From positions 124,001 through 188,000 of the forward strand of contig NZ_JAAWWD010000003.1 of assembly GCF_021404545.1 (NCBI RefSeq): a stretch of DNA of 64,000 nt, read 5' to 3'. Positions within the stretch are counted from its first letter, which is position 1. Each line of letters opens with the position of its first letter. Below the pieces are notes generated by a model, which worked only from the letters and a program-made list of their open reading frames with translations, did no database searches and was not told where the DNA came from. This DNA is from Aestuariivita sp. (GTDB lineage: Bacteria; Pseudomonadota; Alphaproteobacteria; Rhodobacterales; Rhodobacteraceae). Both the position numbers and the translations under genes were made by a program. Positions 51,273 through 59,326 of the stretch are shown here, one piece after another.

Positions 51273-51499
51273 ATGTGCCTGAATTGTATCACACTTTTCG
51301 GTTCTTGTATGACCTGTGGAGAGGACCCGCCGGTGACATCGGCTCACACGCGCTGTGTGTTATCCTAAGCAGCGTTTTCAGCAAAGGTGGGGGTCACTTC
51401 GTTTTTGGTGGGAAAAGCGCGTAGCGGGGCATTGTTGGGGCTCTGGTGGCGTGTTGTTTACGCTGGGAGGCAGGGTCTTTAGCCGCCTTGCCGACCTGA

Positions 51500-51680
51500 C
51501 CCTTTCTGAATTTTTATTCGAGAATTTGTTTATCTGTTTTTGTTTTAGTCTCAGCGTCTTAGTAGTTGTTTATAGTAGTCGGGAATTCTTACCGAACCAG
51601 GACGGTAAACCTTACCGGACTGGGTGCCCCATTCTTACCGGCCTAGAACGGTAAATCTTACCGGTCTGCAACGGAACCAT
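51500..51680. other. Candidate replication origin: AT-rich block plus four 23-bp iterons
   Basis: CTTACCG begins at 51588, 51611, 51634 and 51657, exactly 23 bp apart. Units 1 and 3 also contain the mirrored CGGTAA, giving TTACCG-N8-CGGTAA palindromes. An AT-rich stretch with long T runs (51505-51587) lies to the left, and the HTH replication gene to the right. This is the usual layout of an iteron origin. 51273-51500 contains no supported gene. Confidence 0.75.
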
Positions 51681-51686
51681 TGCGAC

Positions 51687-52076
51687 CTAAGCCGCCCCTG
51701 CCTGTTCCCTCTCCAACTCTTTTTGCACGTCCCTCAAGACAGGTGCCTCGTCGTTGATGACGTAGATGTTGTGCAAGCCCCGCCCCTGCTTTTTCACTTC
51801 GATCATTTGCAGGTCTTGCAGCTCGGCCAGATACTTGCGGATTGACTTTTCATTCGTGCCGATGTCGCGCGCCAGCCGTTCCTGCGCAGGAAAGCAGAAG
51901 CCGTCCTGCCACGCGTAGTCGAGAAGGGTCGCGAATGTGATCTTCGCCATCGGAGAAATGCGCTTGCCCGCCCGGATCACCACGCGCGGCAATTGCGCGA
52001 AGCCGCTCGCAAGCAACGGGTTTGCTTTTTTGAAGCGCACAGTGCGCGCCTTCATGAGGTCTTCCATCGATGCCAT
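51687..52076 (-). CDS. HTH replication protein, likely iteron-binding
   Basis: 129 residues. A winged HTH (ISPMAKITFATLLDYAWQ, GFCFPAQERLARDIGTNEKSIRKYLAELQDLQMI) of the HTH_36 type found in plasmid and phage replication initiators, with a short charged tail. Its stop is 7 bp from the iteron array, so it likely binds the iterons and represses or starts replication. 9 bp after the preceding gene. Confidence 0.7.
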   Translation of the reverse strand: MASMEDLMKARTVRFKKANPLLASGFAQLPRVVIRAGKRISPMAKITFATLLDYAWQDGFCFPAQERLARDIGTNEKSIRKYLAELQDLQMIEVKKQGRGLHNIYVINDEAPVLRDVQKELEREQAGAA

Positions 52077-52085
52077 GTCCGAGAA

Positions 52086-52931
52086 TTATACCCTATGCCA
52101 ACCCGGTTCCGGCTGTTGATATCTACTGGCCGGATTGTGCTCTGGAGGAGTTGGCTGCTCGGTCGGCGACATCTCTGCTTCTTCGGTAAACCGCACGGGC
52201 TCGGATGGTTCGGTGCGAGACGACACCCCACTCAGCGCCAATGCCTTGTTCGCTTCGGCCTGCATTTCAAAACTGCGGACAACACGGTCGATTGTCTTGA
52301 GTGCTTCGTCGGTTGACGTCGCCCGGCGCTCCACTTCGGCCTGCGCCTTGTCGAGTTGCCCGCGCAAGAACGCGATCTCTTCTTCCTTGTCGCGCAATCG
52401 TTCCCGCACCTCTTCGAGAACATTCGCGGACACCCCTGCTGGTCGGATGTCAACCGAACCCGTGCGCACGGGTTCGGACGCGTTCGCACGCGGTTCGTCG
52501 GTCTTTGAAGGCTTCTGATCAGAGTTTGTCTCTGAGATCATGCCTGCACCGGTTCGAACAGGTTCGAACGTGTTCTCAGGTTCGACCGTGGTATTTTCCG
52601 CCGTTTCGGTCGCACCCGTGCGCACCGGTTCGGACGCGTTCGCACCGGCGAGAGATAGTTCTTGATCGACCTTGCGCGCCAGGGAAGCCTTCTCGATCTT
52701 CCACCGGTAGCTCCACATCGTATCTTCGCGCCGCACGGTGATATCCGCGTCCTCCTTGTTGTAAGAACGCTCCGCCCACTTTCGGAGGGTCTTCGGGGTC
52801 CGAGACAGACCACGTTCCGCACAGAAGGCGACAGCCTCATCGACGGTCAGCCACTCATATTCTAAAGGGTTTTCAGGGGTTCGCACTGGTTCGGACGGGT
52901 GCGAACTCGTTTGATTTATTGGCACGTTCAT
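52086..52931 (-). CDS. HTH/coiled-coil replication-associated protein with repeated EPVRTG motif
   Basis: 281 residues. N-terminal HTH-like domain (EWLTVDEAVAFCAERGLSRTPKTLRKWAE). Then a low-complexity linker in which SEPVRTG-type motifs recur at least five times, and a coiled coil (VLEEVRERLRDKEEEIAFLRGQ). Such HTH plus coiled-coil proteins are found beside plasmid and satellite replication genes. The motif repeats reflect DNA repeats embedded in the gene. First gene of the replication operon. Confidence 0.55.
   Translation of the reverse strand: MNVPINQTSSHPSEPVRTPENPLEYEWLTVDEAVAFCAERGLSRTPKTLRKWAERSYNKEDADITVRREDTMWSYRWKIEKASLARKVDQELSLAGANASEPVRTGATETAENTTVEPENTFEPVRTGAGMISETNSDQKPSKTDEPRANASEPVRTGSVDIRPAGVSANVLEEVRERLRDKEEEIAFLRGQLDKAQAEVERRATSTDEALKTIDRVVRSFEMQAEANKALALSGVSSRTEPSEPVRFTEEAEMSPTEQPTPPEHNPASRYQQPEPGWHRV
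52192..52908 (-). repeat. DNA repeats embedded in a coding sequence
   Basis: Five clusters carry GGTTCGGACGCGTTCGCAC-like or CGAACC-GTGCG-type blocks (52192-52218, 52454-52497, 52546-52585, 52610-52650, 52879-52908), several of them as overlapping inverted copies. Spacing is irregular. They encode the SEPVRTG motifs. Possible protein-binding sites (iteron-like or partition-like) placed inside the gene, as in lambda O. Confidence 0.6.
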
Positions 52932-52965
52932 ATGTGGTTCAGTTTACCATGCCGAACCGGACGAG

Positions 52966-54162
52966 TTACTTGCCCGTCAGAAAATCCGCCCACTGTTCCA
53001 ACAACACGCGGCGCTTCTCCAACAAGTCACTCCGCTGATACGCGCGTTCAACCTCGCTTCCAACTTGGTGACCGAGGGCGGTTTCTTTCACCTCGAACGG
53101 CGTGTCGGTCGTCTCTTCCACCCACGTTCGAAATGTCGCCCGGAACCCGTGCGGTCGGGCCTCCATCTCCTCGCGTTCCATCAATCGGCTCATGGTGGCG
53201 TCGGACATTGCTTTCCCTCGCGGGGACGGGAAGAGGTAGTCAGACCCGACGATGACGGGGCGGGTGTCGATGACGCGCAGCGCCTCGGGCGACAGTGGTA
53301 CCCGATGCGCCGTTGCGGTCTTTGTCCGCTTTGGGTCGAGCGTCCAAACGTTATCCTCGATCTCGTCTGGCACGGCAAACCGCACTTCACTCGTGCGCGC
53401 GACTGTCAGCATCAAAAACCGCAGCGCGTACGCAGACGGGAAACTCTGTGCAGAGAGCCAGCGGTAGAAACTTGGGGCCTCGCGGTAGGGGAGAGAGGGG
53501 ATGTGTTTGGTCTGATGCCGCCGCTTCCCAAGGAGCGCCTGAGCTTTCATCACCGCTTGCAGATCGACGTCGAGCCCGAGTGCGGCGGCGTGCTTCAAGG
53601 TGAGGTTCATCCGGTTCATCGCCTTACGCGCGGTGTCGGCTTTCTCGTGCCAGATCGGTTCAAGCGTCTTCTTGAGAACGTGCTGGTCGATGTCTTCAAC
53701 CGCCATCGTTCCGATCTTCGGGATCACATGCACCGACAGGGGAGACAGCCATCGACCTGCTCGCCCATCGTTCTTGAGCTCGGCCTGGCGGGCCACGAAG
53801 CACCGCTCAATCGCATCCGCTACTGTCAGCCGTTGCTCCCGCCGAAGCGCCACTTGTCGCGCCTGGATCGGATCGACCCCATCACGCAGTTGGCGACGTG
53901 CATCAGACGCCCGCTCCCGCGCTTCAGAAAGGGACACATCCGGCCAGCGTCCCAGACCCATTTCGCGTCTTTTTCCGGCAACGATGAGGCGCAACATCCA
54001 CTTGCCAGCTTCTTTCCGGCTCTTCACCAACATCAAACCTTGGCCGTCAAAGTGCTTTCCCGGCCCGAGCGACTTGATCTTTAAGTGTGATAGCGCGTTG
54101 ATGTTGGTCATCTGGCCCCTTTTTTGGACCACCTTAACATCTGAAAAACAATGGGTCAGCAT
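52966..54162 (-). CDS. P4-type tyrosine integrase next to tRNA-Phe
   Basis: 398 residues. DUF4102 N-terminal domain (KSLGPGKHFDGQGLMLVKSRKE), core-binding region, then catalytic Arg in TVARTSEVRFAV, HxxR in RPHGFRATF, GH in ALGHQVG, Tyr in AYQRSDLLEKR. It ends 86 bp from tRNA-Phe, pointing to that tRNA as its target. A second integrase in the same element is unusual. Confidence 0.92.
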   Translation of the reverse strand: MLTHCFSDVKVVQKRGQMTNINALSHLKIKSLGPGKHFDGQGLMLVKSRKEAGKWMLRLIVAGKRREMGLGRWPDVSLSEARERASDARRQLRDGVDPIQARQVALRREQRLTVADAIERCFVARQAELKNDGRAGRWLSPLSVHVIPKIGTMAVEDIDQHVLKKTLEPIWHEKADTARKAMNRMNLTLKHAAALGLDVDLQAVMKAQALLGKRRHQTKHIPSLPYREAPSFYRWLSAQSFPSAYALRFLMLTVARTSEVRFAVPDEIEDNVWTLDPKRTKTATAHRVPLSPEALRVIDTRPVIVGSDYLFPSPRGKAMSDATMSRLMEREEMEARPHGFRATFRTWVEETTDTPFEVKETALGHQVGSEVERAYQRSDLLEKRRVLLEQWADFLTGK

Positions 54163-54247
54163 ATTTCTGCATGGTCAGAAAACGCCACATAAGTCCTTGG
54201 TTTAAGGTTCTTTATACGGAAATATGAAGATGAATGAGAGTATTTAA

Positions 54248-54322
54248 TGGTGCCCGGGGGCGGAATCGAACCACCGACACGAGGATTTTCAATCCACTGC
54301 TCTACCCCTGAGCTACCCGGGC
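54248..54322 (-). tRNA. tRNA-Phe (GAA)
   Basis: 75 nt with the encoded CCA end (complement of 54248-54250). Acceptor GCCCGGG/CCCGGGC, anticodon GAA at 54288-54290 in loop TTGAAAA, T-arm GGTTCGATTCC. Intact. The 3' end faces the integrase at 52966-54162; no second copy of its 3' half is visible in the window. Confidence 0.95.
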
Positions 54323-54356
54323 ATAGGGAAACCGCTTGGTTTCGGGTGTCGGCGTT

Positions 54357-55790
54357 CTAGGGGAGTGAACCGGGAGTGTCCAGCGGATTTTTGGGCGTAT
54401 CCAAGCCGGATGCTCGGGTGCCCGTTCCCCCTGCAGCTTCACCCGCGATGCGGCCCAGAACGACGGCACTCAGCAGGCCGTTTCCTGACAGATAGCCCGC
54501 GTCCGATGCCCCCGAAACCCCGCAGGCCGCCCCCCCCACAGCATAAAGGTTGGGGATCACATTTCCGTCCTTGCGAAGCACTTGGGCACAACCATTGACC
54601 GATAGCCCCCCTTGTGTGTGAAAAAGCGCGCCTGTCACCCGCACCGCACAGAATGGCGGCGACAGCGCTGCGGTGTCAAAGAGACGCCCGAACCGGTCCG
54701 GCCCTGTCGGCAGAATGCGAGACAGCTCGCGAGACAGACACCCCGACGGAAGGTGCGTGGCCACCTCAAGGTCGTGCAGGGTGTCCGTGGTGATAATCGC
54801 CCCTTGCGCTTCCGCCTCGCGGAAATCGGCAAACTGACGGGCGATTGCTGCGATGCGGCTGTCAAATATCGTCCAGGCCACGCCGTCCGGCTGTGCCAGA
54901 ACGGCGCGCGCCGCCTCGGAATAGCCTTGCGCTTCGTTCCAGAACCGGACGCCATCGGTGTTGACCTGAAACCCGCCTTGGGTAATGACAGCCCAGGTGA
55001 TCAAGATCCCGTGCGGATGGGCGACGTTGCCATGCCCTTGGTAGGCACCCAAATGGCGGGTTTCCGCGCCGATCTCGTCGCCCCAAAGGACCGCGTCACC
55101 GGTATTGCCATCATGGCCGAACCACAGGGCCTCTGCGATTTCGGGCAGGTGTCGGCGAACCAACTCCCGGTTGCCGCCAAAGCCATTGCAGGCCAGGATC
55201 ACGGCGGAACAGCCAATACGCTCCTGCCCGCCATCCGGACGCGTCACAGCGATACCGCTCACGGTGTTTGCGTCCCAATAAAGCGTATCGACCAGAGCCT
55301 CACAAACGATGTCGATGCTCAGGGCCTCACACCGGCTGCGCAACGCATCGATCAACTCGCGCCCCGCGCGCGTAGGCAACCCATGCATGCGGCGGCGGCT
55401 GTGCCCGGGATAGTCAAAATCATCGACCAAGGAAAATGGCAGACCATGTGTGCCCTCCAGCCAGTCTATCGTATCGGCAGCCCCTGCGGCGAGAAGATCG
55501 ACCAGATGGGGATCGTTCTCTCCCTTGGCCTTGGCCTGAATATCGGCCGCAAAGAGCTGCGGGGTATCCGTGATGCCGAGCGCGCACTGAAGGCGCGTGC
55601 CTGCCGCCGGGATCAACCCCGCAGATAAGGCGGTTGAGCCTGAAGGCTGGCTATCGCGCTCCAACACCAGAACGTCCCGTCCGGCCTCATACGCCGCAAG
55701 TGCTGAGACCAGACCGGCCGCACCTGCCCCCACGATCACGACTTCAATGGACAGGTCGAATGTCTCGGGGGCGGGCAGGACTTTGGCCAT
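54357..55790 (-). CDS. FAD-dependent oxidoreductase (fumarate reductase/3-ketosteroid dehydrogenase type)
   Basis: 477 residues. FAD dinucleotide motif VVIVGAGAAGLVSALAAYEAG near residue 20, a succinate dehydrogenase-type substrate region (FGGNRELVRRHLP, HPHGILITWAVITQGG) and the C-terminal AGG-like NLYAVGGAACGVSG with GYLSGNGLLSAVVLGRIAG. These enzymes reduce or oxidize C=C bonds next to a carbonyl. Last gene of the minus-strand catabolic operon, 1 bp after the lyase gene. Confidence 0.85.
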   Translation of the reverse strand: MAKVLPAPETFDLSIEVVIVGAGAAGLVSALAAYEAGRDVLVLERDSQPSGSTALSAGLIPAAGTRLQCALGITDTPQLFAADIQAKAKGENDPHLVDLLAAGAADTIDWLEGTHGLPFSLVDDFDYPGHSRRRMHGLPTRAGRELIDALRSRCEALSIDIVCEALVDTLYWDANTVSGIAVTRPDGGQERIGCSAVILACNGFGGNRELVRRHLPEIAEALWFGHDGNTGDAVLWGDEIGAETRHLGAYQGHGNVAHPHGILITWAVITQGGFQVNTDGVRFWNEAQGYSEAARAVLAQPDGVAWTIFDSRIAAIARQFADFREAEAQGAIITTDTLHDLEVATHLPSGCLSRELSRILPTGPDRFGRLFDTAALSPPFCAVRVTGALFHTQGGLSVNGCAQVLRKDGNVIPNLYAVGGAACGVSGASDAGYLSGNGLLSAVVLGRIAGEAAGGTGTRASGLDTPKNPLDTPGSLP

Positions 55791-55791
55791 T

Positions 55792-56658
55792 TCAGTCGTC
55801 GCCTGCCTCGTATCTGGATCCCTCGGCGAGCATGGCGTCCGTTCCGATCACATCATTCAGACCGCCAAAGTCAAACATCCGATCCTGAAAAGGACCATTC
55901 GATCCATGGGTCCGCAGACTGCGATAGTAGCTCTGCGCGGTCTTCGCCAGTGCGCGGACGATGCCTCCTGGAAAGATGACGATGGAAAACCCCAGCGTTT
56001 CAAGATCAGAGGCGTTTTGCAGCGGCGTCTGCCCGCCCTCGACCATATTGGCCAGCAACGGGATGCGGCCCGCAAACTGGCGCGCCAACCGCGACACCTC
56101 ATCGCCTGACCGCGGCGCTTCGACGAACAACGCGTCTGCCCCGGCCTCGACATAAGCTTCGGCCCGGTCGATTGCCGCGTCAAAGCCATCGACGGCGATA
56201 GCATCGGTACGGGCAATGATCAGTGTCTCATCGCTGGCCCGCGCCTCCGCCATCGCCGAGATCTTGCCGACCATTTCCTGTTTCGAGATCAACGACTTGT
56301 CAGAAAGGTGACCGCAGCGTTTGGGGAAGGTCTGATCCTCGACCTGCAATGCATTCGCACCGGCCCGTTCATAAGCGCGCATGGTCCGCTGCGCGTTCAG
56401 CGCATTGCCAAAACCGGTATCGGCGTCGATGATCACAGGCAACGCAACCCGGTCCCGGATCAGGGCCATGGTATCGGCCATCTCACTCATCGTCGAAAGA
56501 CCGATATCGGGCCGCCCCAGCCGGGTATAGGCGACGGCGGCACCCGAAAGATAGAGCGCCTCGAACCCCGCTTGTTCCGCCAGTGTCGCGGTCAGCCCGT
56601 CATAAACCCCCGGCGCACAAAGAATTTCAGGTTGCGTGAGGCGCGCTTTGAGACTCAT
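55792..56658 (-). CDS. Isocitrate lyase/PEP mutase-family lyase
   Basis: 288 residues. Mg-binding and catalytic residues: PGVYDGLTA, DADTGFGNA, the KRCGH motif (FPKRCGHLSDKSL, with the catalytic Cys) and ARTDA. The KRCGH motif marks C-C lyases (2-methylisocitrate or 2,3-dimethylmalate type) rather than PEP mutases. It likely cleaves a 2-hydroxy (tri)carboxylate to pyruvate or glyoxylate-type products. Overlaps the isochorismatase-like gene by 4 bp. Confidence 0.85.
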   Translation of the reverse strand: MSLKARLTQPEILCAPGVYDGLTATLAEQAGFEALYLSGAAVAYTRLGRPDIGLSTMSEMADTMALIRDRVALPVIIDADTGFGNALNAQRTMRAYERAGANALQVEDQTFPKRCGHLSDKSLISKQEMVGKISAMAEARASDETLIIARTDAIAVDGFDAAIDRAEAYVEAGADALFVEAPRSGDEVSRLARQFAGRIPLLANMVEGGQTPLQNASDLETLGFSIVIFPGGIVRALAKTAQSYYRSLRTHGSNGPFQDRMFDFGGLNDVIGTDAMLAEGSRYEAGDD

Positions 56659-57272
56659 GAGGCCGCCCCGATCAGTGCCAGGGTCTCGGCACAGGTCATC
56701 ACCTGCGTGACCGTGCCCAGAGAGGTCAGCGTGGCCTTGTGCACGTCATCGTTGAATGCGGCCGATCCATCTGACAACAGGATCGTCTCGATGTTGCGCA
56801 GATGCGCATCGCGCAGGGTGGACGCGACGCCGCCATTTGTCACGATCCCGCCAACGATCAGCGTGTCGATCTCCAATGCACGCATGATGTATTCCAGCCG
56901 CGTTTGATAAAACGCGGAATAAGCGACCTTCTCGACCGTGTAATCCGCCGGTGCCAGTGTATCGACCAGCGAATGACCAAAGCCACCCGGTGCGAAATCG
57001 CCCTTTGTCAGAAACGGACGCAACTGTTTGAGATGCGGTGCGATGAGCGGCTCCCCACCCGGCCCGGGTACCAGAGTAAACTGGGCCGACAGATAGGTGC
57101 CCCCTTTGGCGCGCAGCGCCTCCACCACCGGCTTGATCCTTTCGGGCAGCGCGGCAATCGCCGGGGCGCCCTGCCCCGCGCGACCATAGGCGCCTTCGGG
57201 ATGCAGGAAGTCGTTTTGCAGATCAATCGTCAGCAGCCCCGTGCGGGCGGGGTTCAGGACATCCAAGCTCAT
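56655..57272 (-). CDS. Isochorismatase-superfamily hydrolase without the usual Cys
   Basis: 205 residues. Catalytic Asp (DLQNDFL) and Lys (YTVEKVAYSAF) are present. The site that carries the nucleophile Cys in amidases (VxTxxCVxxT) reads GIVTNGGVASTLRDA, so Cys is replaced by Gly, as in true isochorismatases. Amide hydrolysis by the normal covalent mechanism is therefore doubtful; an ether or enol hydrolysis is possible. Operon neighbour of HyuA. Confidence 0.8.
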   Translation of the reverse strand: MSLDVLNPARTGLLTIDLQNDFLHPEGAYGRAGQGAPAIAALPERIKPVVEALRAKGGTYLSAQFTLVPGPGGEPLIAPHLKQLRPFLTKGDFAPGGFGHSLVDTLAPADYTVEKVAYSAFYQTRLEYIMRALEIDTLIVGGIVTNGGVASTLRDAHLRNIETILLSDGSAAFNDDVHKATLTSLGTVTQVMTCAETLALIGAAS

Positions 57273-59326
57273 ATGCGCCTCTCGATGATGACATTGCCGT
57301 AAGGGTCCACCGTCCCCTGCAAATCCGGCTCGATCAGGATGGTGGTATCCAACTGCTCCAGAATGGCGGGCCCCTGAACAATGGCGCCTACCGGGAGGGA
57401 CAGACGATCATAAATCGCCGTCTTGTGCCAGCGATCGCCGAAATGCACCTCGCGCTGGGTCTTAAACGCGCTCTGCATACTGCCGCCCGGGTCCGGGGCC
57501 AGCGCCGACAGATCGAATTTGGGTCGTCGCCCGATCACTGCACTGCGCAGGTTCATGACCCGGCGCGTGCCGTTCTGCAAAAGCCGCCCGTAGGTGGCGT
57601 GATAGGCCAGGTCGAACGCTTCGGCGATCTGCGCGCGGGTCGGGGGCGTAACCCGGCCCTCAGTCACGGCAACGGGCAAGGGCACCGCCACAGTGTGGGT
57701 TTGACCGACATAGGCCATATCGAGCTCAAACCGGATATCGCGTGCCTCGAACCGGGACTGGGCGGCGTCCAGCATCGCAAGGCCCTCATCCGCATGCGTT
57801 TGCATCACAGCCGCCAGGGCGGTCTCATCGACCTGATCGGCCATCACATTCAGCGTTTGCACGAAATCCTGCCGCATATCGGCGATCACACAGCCCATGG
57901 CCGAGGTCACACCGGGAAAGCGCGGTACAATCGCCCGCGCCAGCCCCACATCCGCCAGGATTGCCCCGGCATGCAACGCCCCCCCTCCGCCGAATGGCAT
58001 GTAGGAAAATCGCTTGGGATCAAACCCCCGCTCGATACTCACCAGCCGGATGGCGCCCGCCATGCGGGAGTTGGCCACCGTCAGGATCGCTTCGGCCGCC
58101 GCCATCGTGTCCAGACCCAGCGGAGTGCCCACATGGGTGTCAATGGCAGCCCTTGCGGCCTCTACATCCAGCCGCTCCAACGTACCGCCAATGGGGCTCT
58201 CTGGATCGATCCGACCCAGCACCACATTGGCATCCGTCACCGTGGGCCGGTCATTGCCACGTCCATAGGCGACAGGGCCGGGATCGGAGCCTGCGCTTTC
58301 CGGCCCGATATTCAGCAAGCCGCCCTTGTCGACCCAGGCGATGGAACCGCCGCCCGCGCCGATCGTCGCTATCTCGATCATCGGGGTGCGCACGACCATG
58401 CCGAAATCGATGGAAGTTTGCGCCGCCAGCATCGACTGGCCATTGGCCACCAGAGATACGTCAAAGCTGGTGCCGCCCACATCGCCGGTGATCACATCCG
58501 CAAAGCCTGCGGTCTGGGCGATATAACCGGCCGCGATCACGCCTGCCGCTGGGCCGGAAAGGGCTGTCCGCACTGGCAGACGGCAGGCCGTCTCGACCCC
58601 CATTACCCCGCCATTGGATTGCACGATCATGAACTCACCCGTGAACCCGCCGCCCTTGAGCGCGGTTTCCAGCCGGTCGAGATAGCCCGCCACTTCGGGT
58701 TGCAAATAGGCATTGAGCGCGGTGGTGGAGAACCTCTCGAACTCGCGGATTTCCGGCAGGATTTCCGAGGAGGCGGCGACATGATCATTTGGCCAGATTG
58801 CCCGAACAGCTTCTACCGCCGCGCGTTCGTTTTCGGGATTGGCATAGGCATTGGCAAAGAGAACCGCCACCGCCGCGCAGCCCAGGTCGATAAGCCGCCG
58901 CGCCGCGTCGCGCACCGCATCCAGGTCGACGGCCACGCGGATCGTGCCATCGGCCAGCACACGCTCGGGCACCTCCAGCCGCCGGTCTCGCGGCACGACA
59001 GGTTCGAAATCGCCACGCAACCCCCAGGTGCGGGGCCGATCCCGGCGGCGCATCTCCAGCACATCGGAAAGCCCTTGCGTCGTGATCACACCGACCCTTG
59101 CGCCCTTACGCTCCAAAAGCGCATTGGTCCCTGCGGTCGTCCCATGCACCACAACGGCGATCCCGGCCAGATCGTCGATCTGCTGGCCGATCCCGTTCAG
59201 GAACCCGCCTGACTGATCGGGCCGCGTCGTGGGCACCTTGGCCACACGGGCCTGCCCTGTCGCCTCGTCCAGCACAAAGACATCCGTGAAAGTGCCACCC
59301 ACATCCACACCAACCATCTTGCTCAT
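57269..59326 (-). CDS. hyuA: Hydantoinase/oxoprolinase subunit A
   Basis: 685 residues. HyuA: GVDVGGTFTDVFVLDE N-terminal actin-like ATP motif, the second ATP motif (VITGDVGGTSFDVSLVANG), IGAGGGSIAWVD and a C-terminal strand region. With HyuB it opens cyclic amides (hydantoins, 5-oxoproline or related) using ATP. Overlaps HyuB and the isochorismatase-like gene by 4 bp each. Confidence 0.9.
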   Translation of the reverse strand: MSKMVGVDVGGTFTDVFVLDEATGQARVAKVPTTRPDQSGGFLNGIGQQIDDLAGIAVVVHGTTAGTNALLERKGARVGVITTQGLSDVLEMRRRDRPRTWGLRGDFEPVVPRDRRLEVPERVLADGTIRVAVDLDAVRDAARRLIDLGCAAVAVLFANAYANPENERAAVEAVRAIWPNDHVAASSEILPEIREFERFSTTALNAYLQPEVAGYLDRLETALKGGGFTGEFMIVQSNGGVMGVETACRLPVRTALSGPAAGVIAAGYIAQTAGFADVITGDVGGTSFDVSLVANGQSMLAAQTSIDFGMVVRTPMIEIATIGAGGGSIAWVDKGGLLNIGPESAGSDPGPVAYGRGNDRPTVTDANVVLGRIDPESPIGGTLERLDVEAARAAIDTHVGTPLGLDTMAAAEAILTVANSRMAGAIRLVSIERGFDPKRFSYMPFGGGGALHAGAILADVGLARAIVPRFPGVTSAMGCVIADMRQDFVQTLNVMADQVDETALAAVMQTHADEGLAMLDAAQSRFEARDIRFELDMAYVGQTHTVAVPLPVAVTEGRVTPPTRAQIAEAFDLAYHATYGRLLQNGTRRVMNLRSAVIGRRPKFDLSALAPDPGGSMQSAFKTQREVHFGDRWHKTAIYDRLSLPVGAIVQGPAILEQLDTTILIEPDLQGTVDPYGNVIIERRI

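Larger units (their letters stand above)
41445..54247. mobile_element. Capsid-forming phage satellite-like element (~12.8 kb)
   Basis: Carries two tyrosine integrases at its edges, excisionase and MerR/XRE switch genes, replication genes with an iteron origin, and all genes for a DNA-filled head (connector, TerL, HNH, capsid, protease, portal) but no tail, baseplate, holin or lysin genes. That gene set is the published definition of capsid-forming PICIs; I infer membership by content. The outer borders are taken as the tRNA-Cys repeat and the tRNA-Phe end; a second copy of either att is not visible on the far side, so borders are approximate. Confidence 0.7.

Noticed and set aside
57425-59212. 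595-residue plus-strand open frame opposite hyuA
   Set aside because: Low-complexity His/Arg-rich translation typical of an antisense frame; hyuA is unmistakable. The same holds for 59527-61167 opposite hyuB.
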